From NCBI RefSeq assembly GCF_024345975.1, contig NZ_JAGQCD010000016.1, positions 1 through 64,000 of the forward strand: DNA of 64,000 nt. The letters are read 5' to 3'. The DNA is from Cyanobium sp. Cruz-8D1. Its GTDB lineage: Bacteria; Cyanobacteriota; Cyanobacteriia; PCC-6307; Cyanobiaceae. Every line of letters begins with the position of its first letter. Position 1 is the stretch's first letter. Made by a program: the position numbers and the translations under genes. Shown here in pieces: positions 52,457 to 62,182 of the stretch. The notes under the pieces are model-generated. The model worked only from the letters and a program-made list of their open reading frames with translations, was not told the DNA's origin and did not search any database.

Positions 52457-53361
52457 ACCGCAAGGGACTCATCCTGGCGGGGGGTAGCGGCACGCGCCTG
52501 GCCCCCCTCACCACCGCCGTCAGCAAGCAGCTGGTGCCGGTGTACGACAAGCCGATGATCTACTACCCGCTCAGCACCCTGATGTTGGCGGGGATCCGCG
52601 AGGTGCTGGTGATCACCACCCCCACCGACCGGGCCGCCTTCGAGCGGCTGCTGGGGGACGGGTCGGCCTGGGGCATGGAGATCCGCTATGCGGTGCAGCC
52701 CAGCCCCGATGGCCTGGCCCAGGCGTTCCTGATCGGCGCCGATTTCCTCGACGGAGCCCCGGCGGCCCTGGTGCTGGGCGACAACCTGTTCCATGGCCAC
52801 GACCTGATCCCCCAGCTGCAGGGAGCCAACGGCGAGCGGCCGGGGGCGACGGTGTTCGCCTATCCGGTGAGTGACCCGGAGCGCTACGGGGTGGTGGAGT
52901 TCAGCGGCGACGGCCGGGTGCTGAGCATCGAAGAGAAGCCGGCCCAGCCGCGTAGCCGCTACGCCGTGACGGGCCTGTACTTCTACGACCACACGGTGGT
53001 GGAGCGGGCCCGCCAGGTGCGTCCTTCGCCACGGGGGGAGCTCGAGATCACCGACCTCAACCAGCTCTACCTCGATGAGGGCCTGCTGCGGGTGGAGCTG
53101 ATGGGCCGCGGCATGGCCTGGCTGGACACGGGCACCCCCGACTCCCTGCACGAGGCGGCCAGCTACATCCGCACCCTGGAGAAACGTCAGGGCCTCAAGG
53201 TGGGCTGCCCCGAGGAGGTGGCCTGGCGTCTGGGCTGGATCGACCACGGCCAGCTGGAGCGGCTGGCCCTGCCCCTGAAGAAATCCGGCTACGGCGACTA
53301 CCTGCTGCGTCTGCTGCAGGAGGCCGCCAGCGACCACCTGGCCCTGGAGCCCCAACGATGA
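52453..53361 (+). CDS. rfbA: glucose-1-phosphate thymidylyltransferase
   Basis: A 302-residue nucleotidyltransferase making dTDP-glucose. [20 protein letters not shown] is the nucleotide-binding loop, [20 protein letters not shown] follows, and [30 protein letters not shown] and [14 protein letters not shown] are conserved. It supplies the first intermediate of dTDP-rhamnose; rfbC follows with an ATGA overlap, while rfbB and rfbD are not in this window. Confidence 0.96.
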   Translation: MNRKGLILAGGSGTRLAPLTTAVSKQLVPVYDKPMIYYPLSTLMLAGIREVLVITTPTDRAAFERLLGDGSAWGMEIRYAVQPSPDGLAQAFLIGADFLDGAPAALVLGDNLFHGHDLIPQLQGANGERPGATVFAYPVSDPERYGVVEFSGDGRVLSIEEKPAQPRSRYAVTGLYFYDHTVVERARQVRPSPRGELEITDLNQLYLDEGLLRVELMGRGMAWLDTGTPDSLHEAASYIRTLEKRQGLKVGCPEEVAWRLGWIDHGQLERLALPLKKSGYGDYLLRLLQEAASDHLALEPQR

Positions 53362-53957
53362 ACGTGCAGTTCCTGGCCATCGAAGGCCCCCTGCTGCTCA
53401 CCCCGGCCGTCTACGCCGATGAGAGGGGCTGGTTCAGCGAGAGCTGGAACCGGCGCCGCTTCGCCGATGCCCTCGGGGGGGAGGACGCCGACGCCCCCGA
53501 GTTCGTGCAGGACAACCACTCCCGCTCCGTGCAGGGGGTGCTGCGGGGCCTGCATTTCCAGCGGGCGCCGCACCCCCAGGGCAAGCTCGTGCGCTGCACG
53601 CTCGGGGAGGTGTTCGATGTGGCCGTCGACCTGCGCCAGGACTCCCCCACCCTGGGGAAGTGGGTGGGCGAACGGCTCAGCGCCGAGAACCAGCACCAGC
53701 TGTGGGTGCCGGTGGGCTTCGCCCATGGCTTCCTGACCCTGAGCCCGGTGGCCGAGGTGCAGTACAAGACCGCCGGCTACTGGAGCCGGGAGTGCGAGCG
53801 CTCCCTGGCCTGGAACGACCCGGCGATCGGCATCGACTGGCCCCTGCAGGAGCTCCCGGCTCCCCACCAGCCCCTGCTGGCCCCCAAGGACGCCGCGGCC
53901 CCTGGTCTGGGGGCCCTGGCGGCGGCCGGGGATCTGTTCGGCCCCCACAACGTGTGA
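53358..53957 (+). CDS. rfbC: dTDP-4-dehydrorhamnose 3,5-epimerase
   Basis: A 199-residue cupin epimerase acting two steps after Rfb[41 protein letters not shown] with the catalytic His/Lys region, [20 protein letters not shown] and [11 protein letters not shown] with Tyr-bearing [10 protein letters not shown] are the family blocks. It overlaps the end of rfbA and precedes psbZ by 87 bp. Confidence 0.95.
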   Translation: MNVQFLAIEGPLLLTPAVYADERGWFSESWNRRRFADALGGEDADAPEFVQDNHSRSVQGVLRGLHFQRAPHPQGKLVRCTLGEVFDVAVDLRQDSPTLGKWVGERLSAENQHQLWVPVGFAHGFLTLSPVAEVQYKTAGYWSRECERSLAWNDPAIGIDWPLQELPAPHQPLLAPKDAAAPGLGALAAAGDLFGPHNV

Positions 53958-54044
53958 CGGATGGCTCCAGCGGCAGGCCAGCGGCCCGCTCTGCATGGCA
54001 GGATCCCTGTCGCTGCCTGATCCGGCCTCGAGCCTTGCTTCCCC

Positions 54045-54233
54045 ATGCAGATCCTCAACACTCTCACCGTTCTGGCCCTGGTGGTGATGTCCTTCGCCCT
54101 GATCGTGGCGGTGCCGGTGCTCTACGCGAGCACCGAGGACAGCGGCCGCTCCAACCGCCTGATCCTGATCGGCGGTGCCGCCTGGGTGGCCCTGGTGCTG
54201 GTGAACTGGGGCATGAGCCTGCTGGTGGTCTGA
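54045..54233 (+). CDS. psbZ: photosystem II protein Z
   Basis: A 62-residue two-helix membrane protein. The helices are [20 protein letters not shown] and [20 protein letters not shown], joined by a polar loop ([12 protein letters not shown]), and it ends in the characteristic SLLVV. PsbZ (Ycf9) sits at the edge of the photosystem II core by CP43 and helps attach the antenna and Psb30. It is monocistronic-looking here. Confidence 0.92.
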   Translation: MQILNTLTVLALVVMSFALIVAVPVLYASTEDSGRSNRLILIGGAAWVALVLVNWGMSLLVV

Positions 54234-54616
54234 GCGGCGTGTAAGGCCTGGTCCGCTTCAGCATCACTGCGTAAATGACCTGAATGGCTGTTCGCCATCC
54301 ATGGGACTTAAAAGCAGAACCGTTGTAACCGGACAGCGCTGCTTTATCAGAGCCGGTGATGCCAGCCCAGAGGTCAGGCTGATGCAGGAATGGGAAGTTG
54401 TTGGCAAGTAAGACCCAAGGTGCCAAACAGGGCAAGTCCCAGCTGCCACCTGCGGACTTTCCGGGCGCTTCCGCCTGGTACCCATGACCATGCGTATTCA
54501 GCTCCCCTCTCCCATTTGACCAAGGGACCCCCCATGGGGCATGCTCAACAGGCCGGAGTGATTCGGCCAGGCCAAACCCAGCGCCGTCATCGGCAAAAGT
54601 GCTGGCCCCGTCAACT
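54234..54616. other. 383-bp gap between psbZ and tRNA-Gly with no confident gene
   Basis: No complete gene is recognised. On the minus strand a short frame reads SGYNGSAFKSHGWRTAIQVI, which could be a fragment of a lost gene, but it resembles nothing I can name. A hairpin AATGGC-TGTTC-GCCATC lies near 54284-54298 and a CCCCATGGGG palindrome near 54530. Base composition is less GC-rich than in the flanking genes. A small RNA cannot be excluded. Confidence 0.3.
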
Positions 54617-54687
54617 GCGGATGTAGCTCAGTGGTAGAGCATCTCCTTGCCAAGGAGAGGGTCGAGAGTTCGAATCTCTTCATCCGC
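54617..54687 (+). tRNA. tRNA-Gly (anticodon GCC)
   Basis: Seventy-one bases fold with acceptor GCGGATG/CATCCGC, D-stem GCTC/GAGC, anticodon stem TCTCC/GGAGA with loop TTGCCAA (anticodon GCC) and T-loop TTCGAAT. CCA is not encoded. The last eight bases also hold the stop end of the antisense GNAT gene. Confidence 0.96.
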
Positions 54688-55144
54688 TTGTCTGTTTCAG
54701 CATCAGCCGCTGGCCGTCCACCCGGCTGAAGCCCAGCCGTTCGTAGAAGCCCTCTCCCTTGGTGGTCATCAGGTAGACCCGTTCGGCGGCGGCCACGGGC
54801 GGGCTGGCCAGCAGTTCCTCGACGATCCGCCGGCCCAGTCCCCGGCCCTGGTGCTCCTCGGCCACCACCACGTCCCAGAGCACGGCGCGGAACACCCCGT
54901 CGCTGGTGGCGCGCCCGAATCCCACCAGCTCTCTCCCCTGCCAGGCGCTCACCACCACCTGGCTGCCGCTGAGCATCCGCCCCAGTTGGGATCGCTGCCG
55001 GCCGGTGGCCCAGAAGCTGTGGCCGTCGAGCAGGCCGCCCAGGGCCGCCAGCCGCCAGCGCAGGCGCAGGCACAGGCCGCCGTGGCGGACCAGCCGGACC
55101 GGGGCTGCGCTGGGGACTGGGGGCCTGGGGGGGGCGCTGCTCAA
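54680..55144 (-). CDS. GNAT-family N-acetyltransferase
   Basis: About 154 residues. [20 protein letters not shown] and [20 protein letters not shown] form the acetyl-CoA-binding motif A (Q-G-R-G-L-G), followed by [10 protein letters not shown] and [11 protein letters not shown], motif B. It ends LKQTSG with the stop inside the opposite-strand tRNA-Gly. Substrate unknown; probably a small-molecule or protein acetyltransferase. TTG at 55144 is the likeliest start. The much longer open frame upstream is antisense to secA and is not coding. Confidence 0.78.
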   Translation of the reverse strand: MSSAPPRPPVPSAAPVRLVRHGGLCLRLRWRLAALGGLLDGHSFWATGRQRSQLGRMLSGSQVVVSAWQGRELVGFGRATSDGVFRAVLWDVVVAEEHQGRGLGRRIVEELLASPPVAAAERVYLMTTKGEGFYERLGFSRVDGQRLMLKQTSG

Positions 55145-55282
55145 CGGGCCGGGGTGGCGGGCATTCGCTGCAAATCCTGCTCGTTGGCCGGTGCCAGGCC
55201 GGTGCTGCCGCCGCGGTCCGTGGCCCCCCAGGTGCGGATCCCCGACGCACCAGACGCCGAGAACCCTTGCAGCAGCACGTTT

Positions 55283-55299
55283 CTTGGCTCTCGGCCAAG
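55283..55299. other. inverted repeat CTTGGC / GCCAAG upstream of secA
   Basis: A perfect 6-bp inverted repeat with a 5-base loop lies 44 bp before the secA start, just before a TAGGGT (55312-55317) that fits a -10 box. It could be a regulatory stem or operator. Confidence 0.3.
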
Positions 55300-55342
55300 G
55301 TTTTGCGATGGTAGGGTAGGCAACTACGGACAGGCTTTCTCC

Positions 55343-58177
55343 ATGCTCAAGCTGCTGCTGGGTGATCCCAATGCCCGCAAGCTGAAGCGCTACCAGCCGC
55401 TGGTGTCCGACATCAACCTGCTGGAAGAGGAGATCGAGCCCCTCAGCGACGAGGAGCTGCGGGGTCTGACGGCCGAGTTCCGCCAGAAGCTGGAGAAGCC
55501 CGAGACGGCCGCGCGGCGCAAGGCCCTGCTCGACGAACTGCTGCCCCAGGCCTTTGCGGTGGTGCGGGAGGCGGGCAAGCGGGTGCTGGGCATGCGCCAC
55601 TTCGATGTGCAGCTGATCGGCGGCATGGTGCTGCACAACGCCCAGATCGCCGAGATGAAGACCGGCGAGGGCAAGACCCTGGTGGCCACCCTGCCGGCCT
55701 ACCTCAATGCCCTCACAGGCCGTGGGGTCCACGTGGTGACGGTGAACGACTACCTCGCCCGCCGCGATGCCGAGTGGATGGGCCAGATCCACCGCTTCCT
55801 GGGGCTGAGCGTTGGCCTGATCCAGCAGGACATGAGCCCCCCAGAGCGGCGCCGCAACTACGCCTGCGACATCACCTACGCCACCAACTCCGAACTGGGC
55901 TTCGATTACCTGCGCGACAACATGGCGAGCGACATCGCTGAGGTGGTGCAGCGCGAATTTCAGTACTGCATCATCGACGAGGTGGATTCGATCCTCGTCG
56001 ACGAGGCCCGCACCCCCCTGATCATCTCTGGGCAGATCGAGCGGCCCCAGGAAAAGTACATGCAGGCGGCTCGGATCGCCGGCGAGCTCGTGCGTGCCGC
56101 CGAGATGGGCAAGGACGGCATCGATCCCGAGGGCGACTACGAAGTCGACGAGAAACAGCGCAACGTCACCCTCACCGACGAGGGCTACCAGAAGGCGGAG
56201 CAGCTGCTCGGCGTCCTGGACCTCTTCAACCCCCAGGACCCCTGGGCCCACTTCATCAACAACGCCCTCAAGGCCAAGGAGCTGTTCGTCAAGGACGTCA
56301 ACTACATCGTGCGCGACGCCGACGCGGTGATCGTCGACGAGTTCACCGGACGGGTGATGCCCGGTCGCCGCTGGAGCGACGGCCTGCACCAGGCGATCGA
56401 GGCGAAGGAAGCCCTCCCGATCCAGCCCGAGACCCAGACCCTGGCCAGCATCACCTACCAGAACTTCTTCCTGCTCTACCCCCGGCTGGCCGGCATGACC
56501 GGCACCGCCAAGACCGAGGAAGTGGAGTTCGAGAAGACCTACAAGCTGGAGGTGGCCGTGGTGCCCACCAACCGGAAACGTTCCCGCGCCGACTGGCCGG
56601 ATCAGGTCTACAAGACCGAAACGGCGAAATGGCAGGCCGTGGCCGCCGAGACCGCCCAAGTGCACCAGTCCGGCCGTCCGGTGCTGGTGGGCACCACGAG
56701 CGTGGAGAAGTCGGAGCTGCTCTCGACCCTGCTGCAGGAGCAGGCGATCCCCCACAACCTGCTCAACGCCAAACCGGAGAACGTCGAGCGGGAGGCCGAG
56801 ATCGTCGCCCAGGCGGGCCGGGCCGGCGCCGTCACTATCGCCACCAACATGGCCGGCCGGGGCACCGACATCATCCTGGGCGGCAACAGCGACTACATGG
56901 CCCGCCTCAAGCTGCGGGAGGTGCTGCTGCCCCGGCTGGTGCGCCCCGAGGAGGGCCACCGTCCCCCTGTGCCCCTGCAGCGTTCCACCGAAGCGCCGGC
57001 CGGCTTCGGTGGCGCCGTGGCGCCGAGCTCCAGACCGGCCAGCGAGGCGCGGGCCATCGGCAACCTCTATCCCTGCAGCCTCTCCGCTGACACCGAGACG
57101 GCCCTCGCCAGCCTCTCCCGTGAGCTGGTGGCGGCCTGGGGTGATCGCACCCTGACCGTGCTCGAACTCGAGGACCGCATCGCCCAGGCGGCGGAGAAGG
57201 CCCCCACCGACGATCCCCAGATCCAGCGCTTGCGGGAGCTGATCGCCCAGGTGCGCGGCGAGTACGACGGGGTGGTCAAGCAGGAGGAGGGCCAGGTCCG
57301 CAGCGCCGGAGGCCTGCATGTGATCGGCACTGAGCGCCACGAGTCGCGCCGTGTCGACAACCAGCTGCGGGGTCGGGCCGGCCGCCAGGGCGACCCGGGC
57401 AGCACCCGCTTCTTCCTCTCCCTTGAAGACAACCTGCTGCGCATCTTCGGTGGCGACCGGGTGGCGGGCCTGATGAACGCCTTCCGGGTGGAGGAGGACA
57501 TGCCAATCGAATCGGGCATGCTGACGCGCTCCCTTGAGGGGGCCCAGAAGAAGGTGGAGACGTACTACTACGACATGCGCAAGCAGGTGTTCGAGTATGA
57601 CGAGGTGATGAACAACCAGCGCAAGGCGGTGTACACCGAGCGACGTCGGGTGCTGGAGGGCCGGGAGCTCAAGCAGCAGGTGATCGGCTATGGCGAGCGC
57701 ACCATCGACGACATCGTCGAGGCCTATGTGAATCCTGATCTGCCGCCTGAGGAGTGGGATCTCACCCGTCTGGTGGAGAAGGTCAAGGAGTTCATCTACC
57801 TGCTGGAGGATCTCTCCCCCGACCAGGTGGGTGGTCTCTCGATGGAGGAACTCAAGGCTTTCCTGCAGGAGCAGATGCGCAATGCCTATGACATCAAGGA
57901 GGGCCAGATCGAACAGATGCGCCCCGGCCTGATGCGGGAAGCGGAGCGCTTCTTCATCCTCCAGCAGATCGACACCCTCTGGCGTGAACATCTGCAGGCC
58001 ATGGAAGCCCTGCGGGAGTCGGTGGGCCTGCGGGGGTATGGCCAGAAAGATCCCCTGATCGAATACAAGAACGAGGGGTACGACATGTTCCTGGAGATGA
58101 TGACCCAGATGCGCCGCAACGTGATCTACTCGATGTTCATGTTCCAGCCCCAGGTGCCGCAGGCGGTGACGGCCTGA
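55343..58177 (+). CDS. secA: preprotein translocase ATPase SecA
   Basis: A 944-residue motor that pushes preproteins through SecYEG in plasma and thylakoid membranes. [20 protein letters not shown] holds Walker A (K106 region onward), [20 protein letters not shown] the DEAD-like Walker [21 protein letters not shown] motif V and [20 protein letters not shown] motif VI. An insertion of about 120 residues between them is typical of cyanobacterial and plastid SecA. The C-terminus lacks a zinc-binding CxCxxxxxCH end. The true start is the ATG at 55343; the 3' end overlaps cysE by 41 bases. Confidence 0.97.
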   Translation: MLKLLLGDPNARKLKRYQPLVSDINLLEEEIEPLSDEELRGLTAEFRQKLEKPETAARRKALLDELLPQAFAVVREAGKRVLGMRHFDVQLIGGMVLHNAQIAEMKTGEGKTLVATLPAYLNALTGRGVHVVTVNDYLARRDAEWMGQIHRFLGLSVGLIQQDMSPPERRRNYACDITYATNSELGFDYLRDNMASDIAEVVQREFQYCIIDEVDSILVDEARTPLIISGQIERPQEKYMQAARIAGELVRAAEMGKDGIDPEGDYEVDEKQRNVTLTDEGYQKAEQLLGVLDLFNPQDPWAHFINNALKAKELFVKDVNYIVRDADAVIVDEFTGRVMPGRRWSDGLHQAIEAKEALPIQPETQTLASITYQNFFLLYPRLAGMTGTAKTEEVEFEKTYKLEVAVVPTNRKRSRADWPDQVYKTETAKWQAVAAETAQVHQSGRPVLVGTTSVEKSELLSTLLQEQAIPHNLLNAKPENVEREAEIVAQAGRAGAVTIATNMAGRGTDIILGGNSDYMARLKLREVLLPRLVRPEEGHRPPVPLQRSTEAPAGFGGAVAPSSRPASEARAIGNLYPCSLSADTETALASLSRELVAAWGDRTLTVLELEDRIAQAAEKAPTDDPQIQRLRELIAQVRGEYDGVVKQEEGQVRSAGGLHVIGTERHESRRVDNQLRGRAGRQGDPGSTRFFLSLEDNLLRIFGGDRVAGLMNAFRVEEDMPIESGMLTRSLEGAQKKVETYYYDMRKQVFEYDEVMNNQRKAVYTERRRVLEGRELKQQVIGYGERTIDDIVEAYVNPDLPPEEWDLTRLVEKVKEFIYLLEDLSPDQVGGLSMEELKAFLQEQMRNAYDIKEGQIEQMRPGLMREAERFFILQQIDTLWREHLQAMEALRESVGLRGYGQKDPLIEYKNEGYDMFLEMMTQMRRNVIYSMFMFQPQVPQAVTA

Positions 58178-58931
58178 GGGGGGTCTCCTCCCCATTCGCG
58201 GTTTCGCCCAGGAATTCCAGGATCTCCCGATCGCGCAGGTTCTGGGCGTTGCCACTGCAGGGCTCCTGCAGCGGCCTGCCGGCGGCCACTTCCTTCAGGC
58301 AGGCCTGCAGCCGGTTGACGTCGTTCTCGAGGCTGTCGATCCGCTCCATCAGGTTGCGGATCACCGATGCCTCCGCATCCGGCAGGGCGGAGTGGGCCAG
58401 GGGATCGATGCGAGCCCCCGCCTGGTGGATCACCCGGCCGGGAATGCCCACCACGGTGCTGTCGGCCCCCACGTTGCGCAGCAGCACTGAACCGGCACCG
58501 ATGCGGGTGTTGATGCCCACGGTGATGGCCCCCAGCACCTTCGCTCCCGCCCCCACCACGACGTTGTCCATCAAGGTGGGGTGACGCTTGCCGTGCTCCT
58601 TGCCCGTGCCGCCGAGCGTCACCCCCTGGTAGAGGAGGCAGTTGTCGCCGATGACGCTGGTCTCGCCGATCACCACGCCCATGCCGTGGTCGATGAACAC
58701 CCCGCGGCCGATCCTGGCCCCGGGGTGGATCTCCACCCCGGTGAGCAGGCGCCCCAGTTGGCTCAGCATCCGCGGCAGCAGGGGCAGCCCCAGCCGCCAC
58801 AGGCGGTGGCTGAGGCGGTGCAGCTCCAGGGCGTGGAAGCCCGGGTAGCAGAGCAGGATCTCCAGGGTGCCCCTGGCCGCCGGATCCCGCTGCCGGATGA
58901 TGGCCAGGTCGGCCCTGAGTGCATCGAGCAT
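58137..58931 (-). CDS. cysE: serine O-acetyltransferase
   Basis: A 264-residue protein making O-acetylserine for cysteine. The N-terminal helices ([20 protein letters not shown]-like, then [20 protein letters not shown]) are followed by the left-handed beta-helix with [40 protein letters not shown] (catalytic His) and [20 protein letters not shown]. The C-terminus is extended by about 60 polar residues. It runs convergently with secA and shares 41 bases of 3' end, unusually long. Confidence 0.93.
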   Translation of the reverse strand: MLDALRADLAIIRQRDPAARGTLEILLCYPGFHALELHRLSHRLWRLGLPLLPRMLSQLGRLLTGVEIHPGARIGRGVFIDHGMGVVIGETSVIGDNCLLYQGVTLGGTGKEHGKRHPTLMDNVVVGAGAKVLGAITVGINTRIGAGSVLLRNVGADSTVVGIPGRVIHQAGARIDPLAHSALPDAEASVIRNLMERIDSLENDVNRLQACLKEVAAGRPLQEPCSGNAQNLRDREILEFLGETANGEETPLRPSPPAAPGAGT

Positions 58932-58942
58932 GGTGGGATCCT

Positions 58943-59338
58943 TCAGGTGCCCGGTTCGGGGGAGCGCACGTCGGTGCTTGTGAAGTCATCCCCCTTGCAG
59001 AGCAGCGGCATGTTCAGGGCCCTGGCCAGTCCGTAGCTGAAGCAATCGCCCAGATTCAGGCCAGCCTGGTGCCCCTTGCCGAACTCGCGCCAGCCCCTGA
59101 GCGCCCACAGCAGATGGCTCTGATCAAAGGGCAGCACCTTAATGTCCAGGGCCTGGCAGAGGGAGTCGACGGCCTCGCTGGAGGCGCCGAAGCGGCTTCC
59201 TTCGGCCACCAGGGAGGCTTCCAGCTTCGTTGCCGCTGACATCAGCAGCATCGGGGCCTCCGCCATCAGCACGGACAGAGCCTCGGCCTCCTCTTCCTTG
59301 AACAGAACCGCCAGAAAGGCTGAGGTGTCGATGACCAT
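58943..59338 (-). CDS. PIN-domain ribonuclease toxin (VapC)
   Basis: About 131 residues from the ATG at 59338. [20 protein letters not shown] carries the first Asp and Glu residues; [14 protein letters not shown] the Glu; and [20 protein letters not shown] plus [11 protein letters not shown] the remaining acidic pair. This is the common Rv0623-partner subgroup. It follows its antitoxin with a 15-bp gap and lies next to cysE. Likely action is endonucleolytic RNA cleavage when the antitoxin is degraded. Confidence 0.9.
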   Translation of the reverse strand: MVIDTSAFLAVLFKEEEAEALSVLMAEAPMLLMSAATKLEASLVAEGSRFGASSEAVDSLCQALDIKVLPFDQSHLLWALRGWREFGKGHQAGLNLGDCFSYGLARALNMPLLCKGDDFTSTDVRSPEPGT

Positions 59339-59353
59339 GGGGGATGGGGTCAT

Positions 59354-59617
59354 TCAGATCGGCAGGCCACGGTCGTCATAGAGGCTGTTCTGCAGGTCGC
59401 GGGAGGAACGCGGATCCTTGATGGGCAGCTCCGAGAAGCGTGCCTGGATCTGACGGATGGCTTCCAGTCTGGTGGAGCGAACGTTGTCAGGCCCGGGCGC
59501 CGTTGTTCTGGTGAGCTCCGCCTCCAGGGCCTGGCGAACGGCCTCCGTCACGCTGGTGCCCCGGCGCGCGGCCAGGTCCTTGGCCATGGCATGGACCCTG
59601 GGGTCCTTGATGTTCAT
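59354..59617 (-). CDS. VapB-type antitoxin
   Basis: About 87 residues. MNIKDPRVHAMAKDLAARRG followed by TSVTEAVRQALEAEL is an N-terminal ribbon-helix-helix or AbrB-like DNA-binding part of the Rv0623 family. The tail ending SLYDDRGLPI is the signature by which this family binds its PIN toxin. First gene of the pair; an in-frame ATG at 59623 adds two residues. Confidence 0.9.
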   Translation of the reverse strand: MNIKDPRVHAMAKDLAARRGTSVTEAVRQALEAELTRTTAPGPDNVRSTRLEAIRQIQARFSELPIKDPRSSRDLQNSLYDDRGLPI

Positions 59618-59676
59618 GCCCATGGGCCTGCATGGTAGAAACCTCAGCTATTCTACCCGCCAGCCTCGGCTCGCCC

Positions 59677-60666
59677 TCAGGCTGCGAGGAGTCCGATCTC
59701 CTTGCGCAACTGGTCAATGGTGGCGGCGCCAAGGTAGCTCTGGGCACAGTGCACCATCGGCAGGCGCATCAGCTGGGCGCGGTTCTGGCGCAGGGTCTGC
59801 TCCACCAGGGGCAGGCTGGGCTTGTCGCAGATCACGTGGCTGGAGGCCCGCAGCAACGCCAGCAGGCGGCTGCTGGTGTCGGGATTGGCCGTCATCACCA
59901 GCAGTTCGTTGCCCCGCATGCTGTGCAGGATCACTTCGGCGGCCCGCAGGATCCCCGGGCTGATGCTCACCAGGCCCACGCAACTGCCGGGACGCAGCTC
60001 CTTGAGCATGCCCAGTTCGTGGCCGAAGTCGTTGAGGTCGACGGGCACGGCCCGCACCCCATGCACTTTGGCGATCTGCTCCACCTCCTGCAGGAAGTAG
60101 CGGCTGGTGACCACCGTGCCCTTGCTGGAGGTTTCCAGCACCGATTCGAGCTCTTCGATCGGCACCACCTCCACCGGCACCTCCAGGCTGGGTCTGAGTT
60201 CCTCGGCGATCAGGATCGAGGCGCCGATGTCCTCGCGGGAGGTGCTCACCAGCACCCGGGCGCCGCAGCGCAGCCGCCAGTCGATCTCGCGGGTGAGCAA
60301 TTCGCGGGCCTGCTGCAGGGTGCAGCCGGCATTCAGCAGCCCATCAACGCTCTGGCGCACCTCCCGGTCGATGTCCGGCAGCGCCTTGCTGCGCAGCCCC
60401 GGCGGCGGCTTGATCTCGCGCGGGTTCTGCTGATCGCGCACATAGATCCCGGAGCCGGCCATGGCCTCCACCACGCCGTCGGTTTCGAGCTGGCGGTAGA
60501 CCTTGCTGATCGTGTTGCGGTGCAGGCCGGTCTGCATGGCCAGCTGGCGTGTGCTCGGCAATCGGTGGCCCGGCGGGTAGTGCCGGGCGGCGATGGCGAA
60601 GCAGATCTGGTTGTACAGCTGGGTCGACGCCGGGATGTCGCTCTCCTGCTGAATGTGAAAACGCAC
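59677..60666 (-). CDS. GntR-family transcriptional regulator
   Basis: About 329 residues from the GTG at 60666. The winged-helix domain reads FHIQQESDIPASTQLYNQIC, YPPGHRLPSTRQLAMQTGLH and RNTISKVYRQLETDGVVEAM, with GSGIYVRD closing it. The C-terminal 240 residues are an alpha/beta ligand-type domain rather than the full aminotransferase domain of MocR proteins. Synechocystis has a GntR-type regulator, Sll1961, involved in photosystem stoichiometry, and this could be its counterpart. Divergent from the dienelactone hydrolase gene, 78 bp away. Confidence 0.8.
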   Translation of the reverse strand: MRFHIQQESDIPASTQLYNQICFAIAARHYPPGHRLPSTRQLAMQTGLHRNTISKVYRQLETDGVVEAMAGSGIYVRDQQNPREIKPPPGLRSKALPDIDREVRQSVDGLLNAGCTLQQARELLTREIDWRLRCGARVLVSTSREDIGASILIAEELRPSLEVPVEVVPIEELESVLETSSKGTVVTSRYFLQEVEQIAKVHGVRAVPVDLNDFGHELGMLKELRPGSCVGLVSISPGILRAAEVILHSMRGNELLVMTANPDTSSRLLALLRASSHVICDKPSLPLVEQTLRQNRAQLMRLPMVHCAQSYLGAATIDQLRKEIGLLAA

Positions 60667-60744
60667 GCCAGTGTGGCCAGGGGGTCTGGTCGCCACCCTA
60701 AGGAGCTTTGGGCCCCGTGACAATTCCCTCGTTGTCATACGACC

Positions 60745-61572
60745 ATGTGCCGGTTGCCTTGTGCCGGTTTGTCCCACTCCGATACCTCCGCCTCCTGGTT
60801 GCCGCTCGAGCCCCGGCGGCCGGACCAGGTTCCGCTGCGTTGCTGGTGGGCCAGGCCCGTCGGCACACCGCCCCGGGGCGGCGTGCTGGTGCTGCCGGAG
60901 GTGTTTGGCCTCAACGGCTGGATCCGCAGCGTCAGCCAGCGGCTGGCCGAGGCGGGCTATGCGGCCCTGGCGGTGCCCCTCTATGCCCGCACGGCCCCTG
61001 AACTGGAGCTGGGTTATGGCCCAGGCGACCTGGCCCTGGGCCGCAGCCACAAGGAGCGCACCCGCACCGACCAGCTGCTGGCCGATGTGGGTCTCGCCGC
61101 CGATTGGCTGCAGCAGCAGCTGCCCGCGTCGGCCGCCGGCCTGGGCTGTGTGGGCTTCTGTTTCGGCGGCCACGTCGCCCTGCTGGCGGCCACCTTGCCC
61201 CAAGTGGTTGTCACGGTGGATTTCTACGGAGCCGGTGTGGCCACGGGCCGACCCGGCGGCGGTCCCGCCAGCCTGGAGCTGGTGCCGTCGATCGGTGGCA
61301 CGCTGCTGTGCGTCTGCGGCGATGGCGATCCCCTCATCCCCCCGGCCGACGTGGCGGCGATCGAAACGGCCCTCGGCGCGGCCAACGCCGCCCGTGCCCT
61401 GGCCGACGTCCAGGCACCGCCCCACCGGCTGGTGCTGCTGGAAGGAGGCCACGGCTTCATGTGCTCGTCCCGGCCCGATCATCGCCCCGAGGCCGCGGAG
61501 CAGGGTTGGTCACTGCTGCTTGAGGCCTTCGTTCAGGTGCTGGGGGCACCAGAGAGCCAGGGGCAAGCCTGA
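60745..61572 (+). CDS. dienelactone hydrolase family protein
   Basis: A 275-residue alpha/beta hydrolase. LVLPEVFGLNGWIRSVSQRL supplies Glu, GCVGFCFGGHVALLAATLPQ the nucleophile Cys, CGDGDPLIPPADVAAIETAL the Asp, and LLEGGHGFMCSSRPDHRPEA the His. This Cys-His-Asp triad with the extra Glu is typical of dienelactone hydrolases, which open lactones in aromatic ring breakdown; in cyanobacteria the substrate is unknown. The first 30 residues are atypical, and translation may start further in. It may be controlled by the divergent GntR regulator. Confidence 0.8.
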   Translation: MCRLPCAGLSHSDTSASWLPLEPRRPDQVPLRCWWARPVGTPPRGGVLVLPEVFGLNGWIRSVSQRLAEAGYAALAVPLYARTAPELELGYGPGDLALGRSHKERTRTDQLLADVGLAADWLQQQLPASAAGLGCVGFCFGGHVALLAATLPQVVVTVDFYGAGVATGRPGGGPASLELVPSIGGTLLCVCGDGDPLIPPADVAAIETALGAANAARALADVQAPPHRLVLLEGGHGFMCSSRPDHRPEAAEQGWSLLLEAFVQVLGAPESQGQA

Positions 61573-61580
61573 GGGCTGGA

Positions 61581-62162
61581 TCAGCCGGCTGCGGCGGCTG
61601 CCGTTTTGCCAGCCGCCTGTTTGCGCGGGCTCAGGAACATGATCATGTTGCGGCCTTCCCGCTTGGGGGGCTGCTGGATCTCGGCGTTCTCTTCGAGATC
61701 CTTGGCCATGCGATACAGCAGCTGTTCGGCCAGGGCCGTGTGCTGGATCTCCCGGCCCCGGAAGATCACGGTGCACTTCACCTTGTCGCCGGACTTGAGG
61801 AAGCGGACCGCCTGACCGATGCGCACCTGGTAGTCGTGCAGATCGATCTTGTAGCGCATCTTCACCTCCTTGACCTCGGTCTGGTGCGACTTCTTCTTGG
61901 CCTCCTTGGCCTTTTTCTCCTGCTCAAACTTGTATTTGCCGTAATCCATGATCCGGCAGACCGGCGGATCGGCCTTCTCGCTCACCAGGACCAGATCCAG
62001 CTCGCGGTCGCGGGCGACCTCGAGGGCCGCCTCTCTGGTGATGACTCCCAGTTGACTGCCGTCCGCATCCACCACACGCAGGTTGGGGTAGCTGATGCGG
62101 TCGTTGATGTTGGGCAGCTCCCGCACGGGAGCACGGCGATCAAAACGGGGACGGGGAGGCAT
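61581..62162 (-). CDS. infC: translation initiation factor IF-3
   Basis: A 193-residue IF-3. [20 protein letters not shown] starts the N-domain, with [20 protein letters not shown] after it. The linker is Lys-rich ([20 protein letters not shown]), then [40 protein letters not shown] and [20 protein letters not shown]. It prevents premature 50S joining and checks the start codon. It starts with a normal ATG, not the ATT used in E. coli. miaA is 20 bp upstream on the same strand; rpmI-rplT lie far away. Confidence 0.97.
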   Translation of the reverse strand: MPPRPRFDRRAPVRELPNINDRISYPNLRVVDADGSQLGVITREAALEVARDRELDLVLVSEKADPPVCRIMDYGKYKFEQEKKAKEAKKKSHQTEVKEVKMRYKIDLHDYQVRIGQAVRFLKSGDKVKCTVIFRGREIQHTALAEQLLYRMAKDLEENAEIQQPPKREGRNMIMFLSPRKQAAGKTAAAAAG

Positions 62163-62182
62163 TCACAGGGGCGGTTAGCTGT

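Noticed and set aside
55141-55323. A 60-codon minus-strand frame upstream of secA
   Set aside because: No homology-like motif, lies over the likely secA promoter, and composition is non-coding-like.
54680-58255. A 1191-codon open frame on the minus strand across secA
   Set aside because: It is antisense to a fully conserved secA and results from high GC and third-position bias. Only its last 154 codons (the GNAT part) have family motifs.
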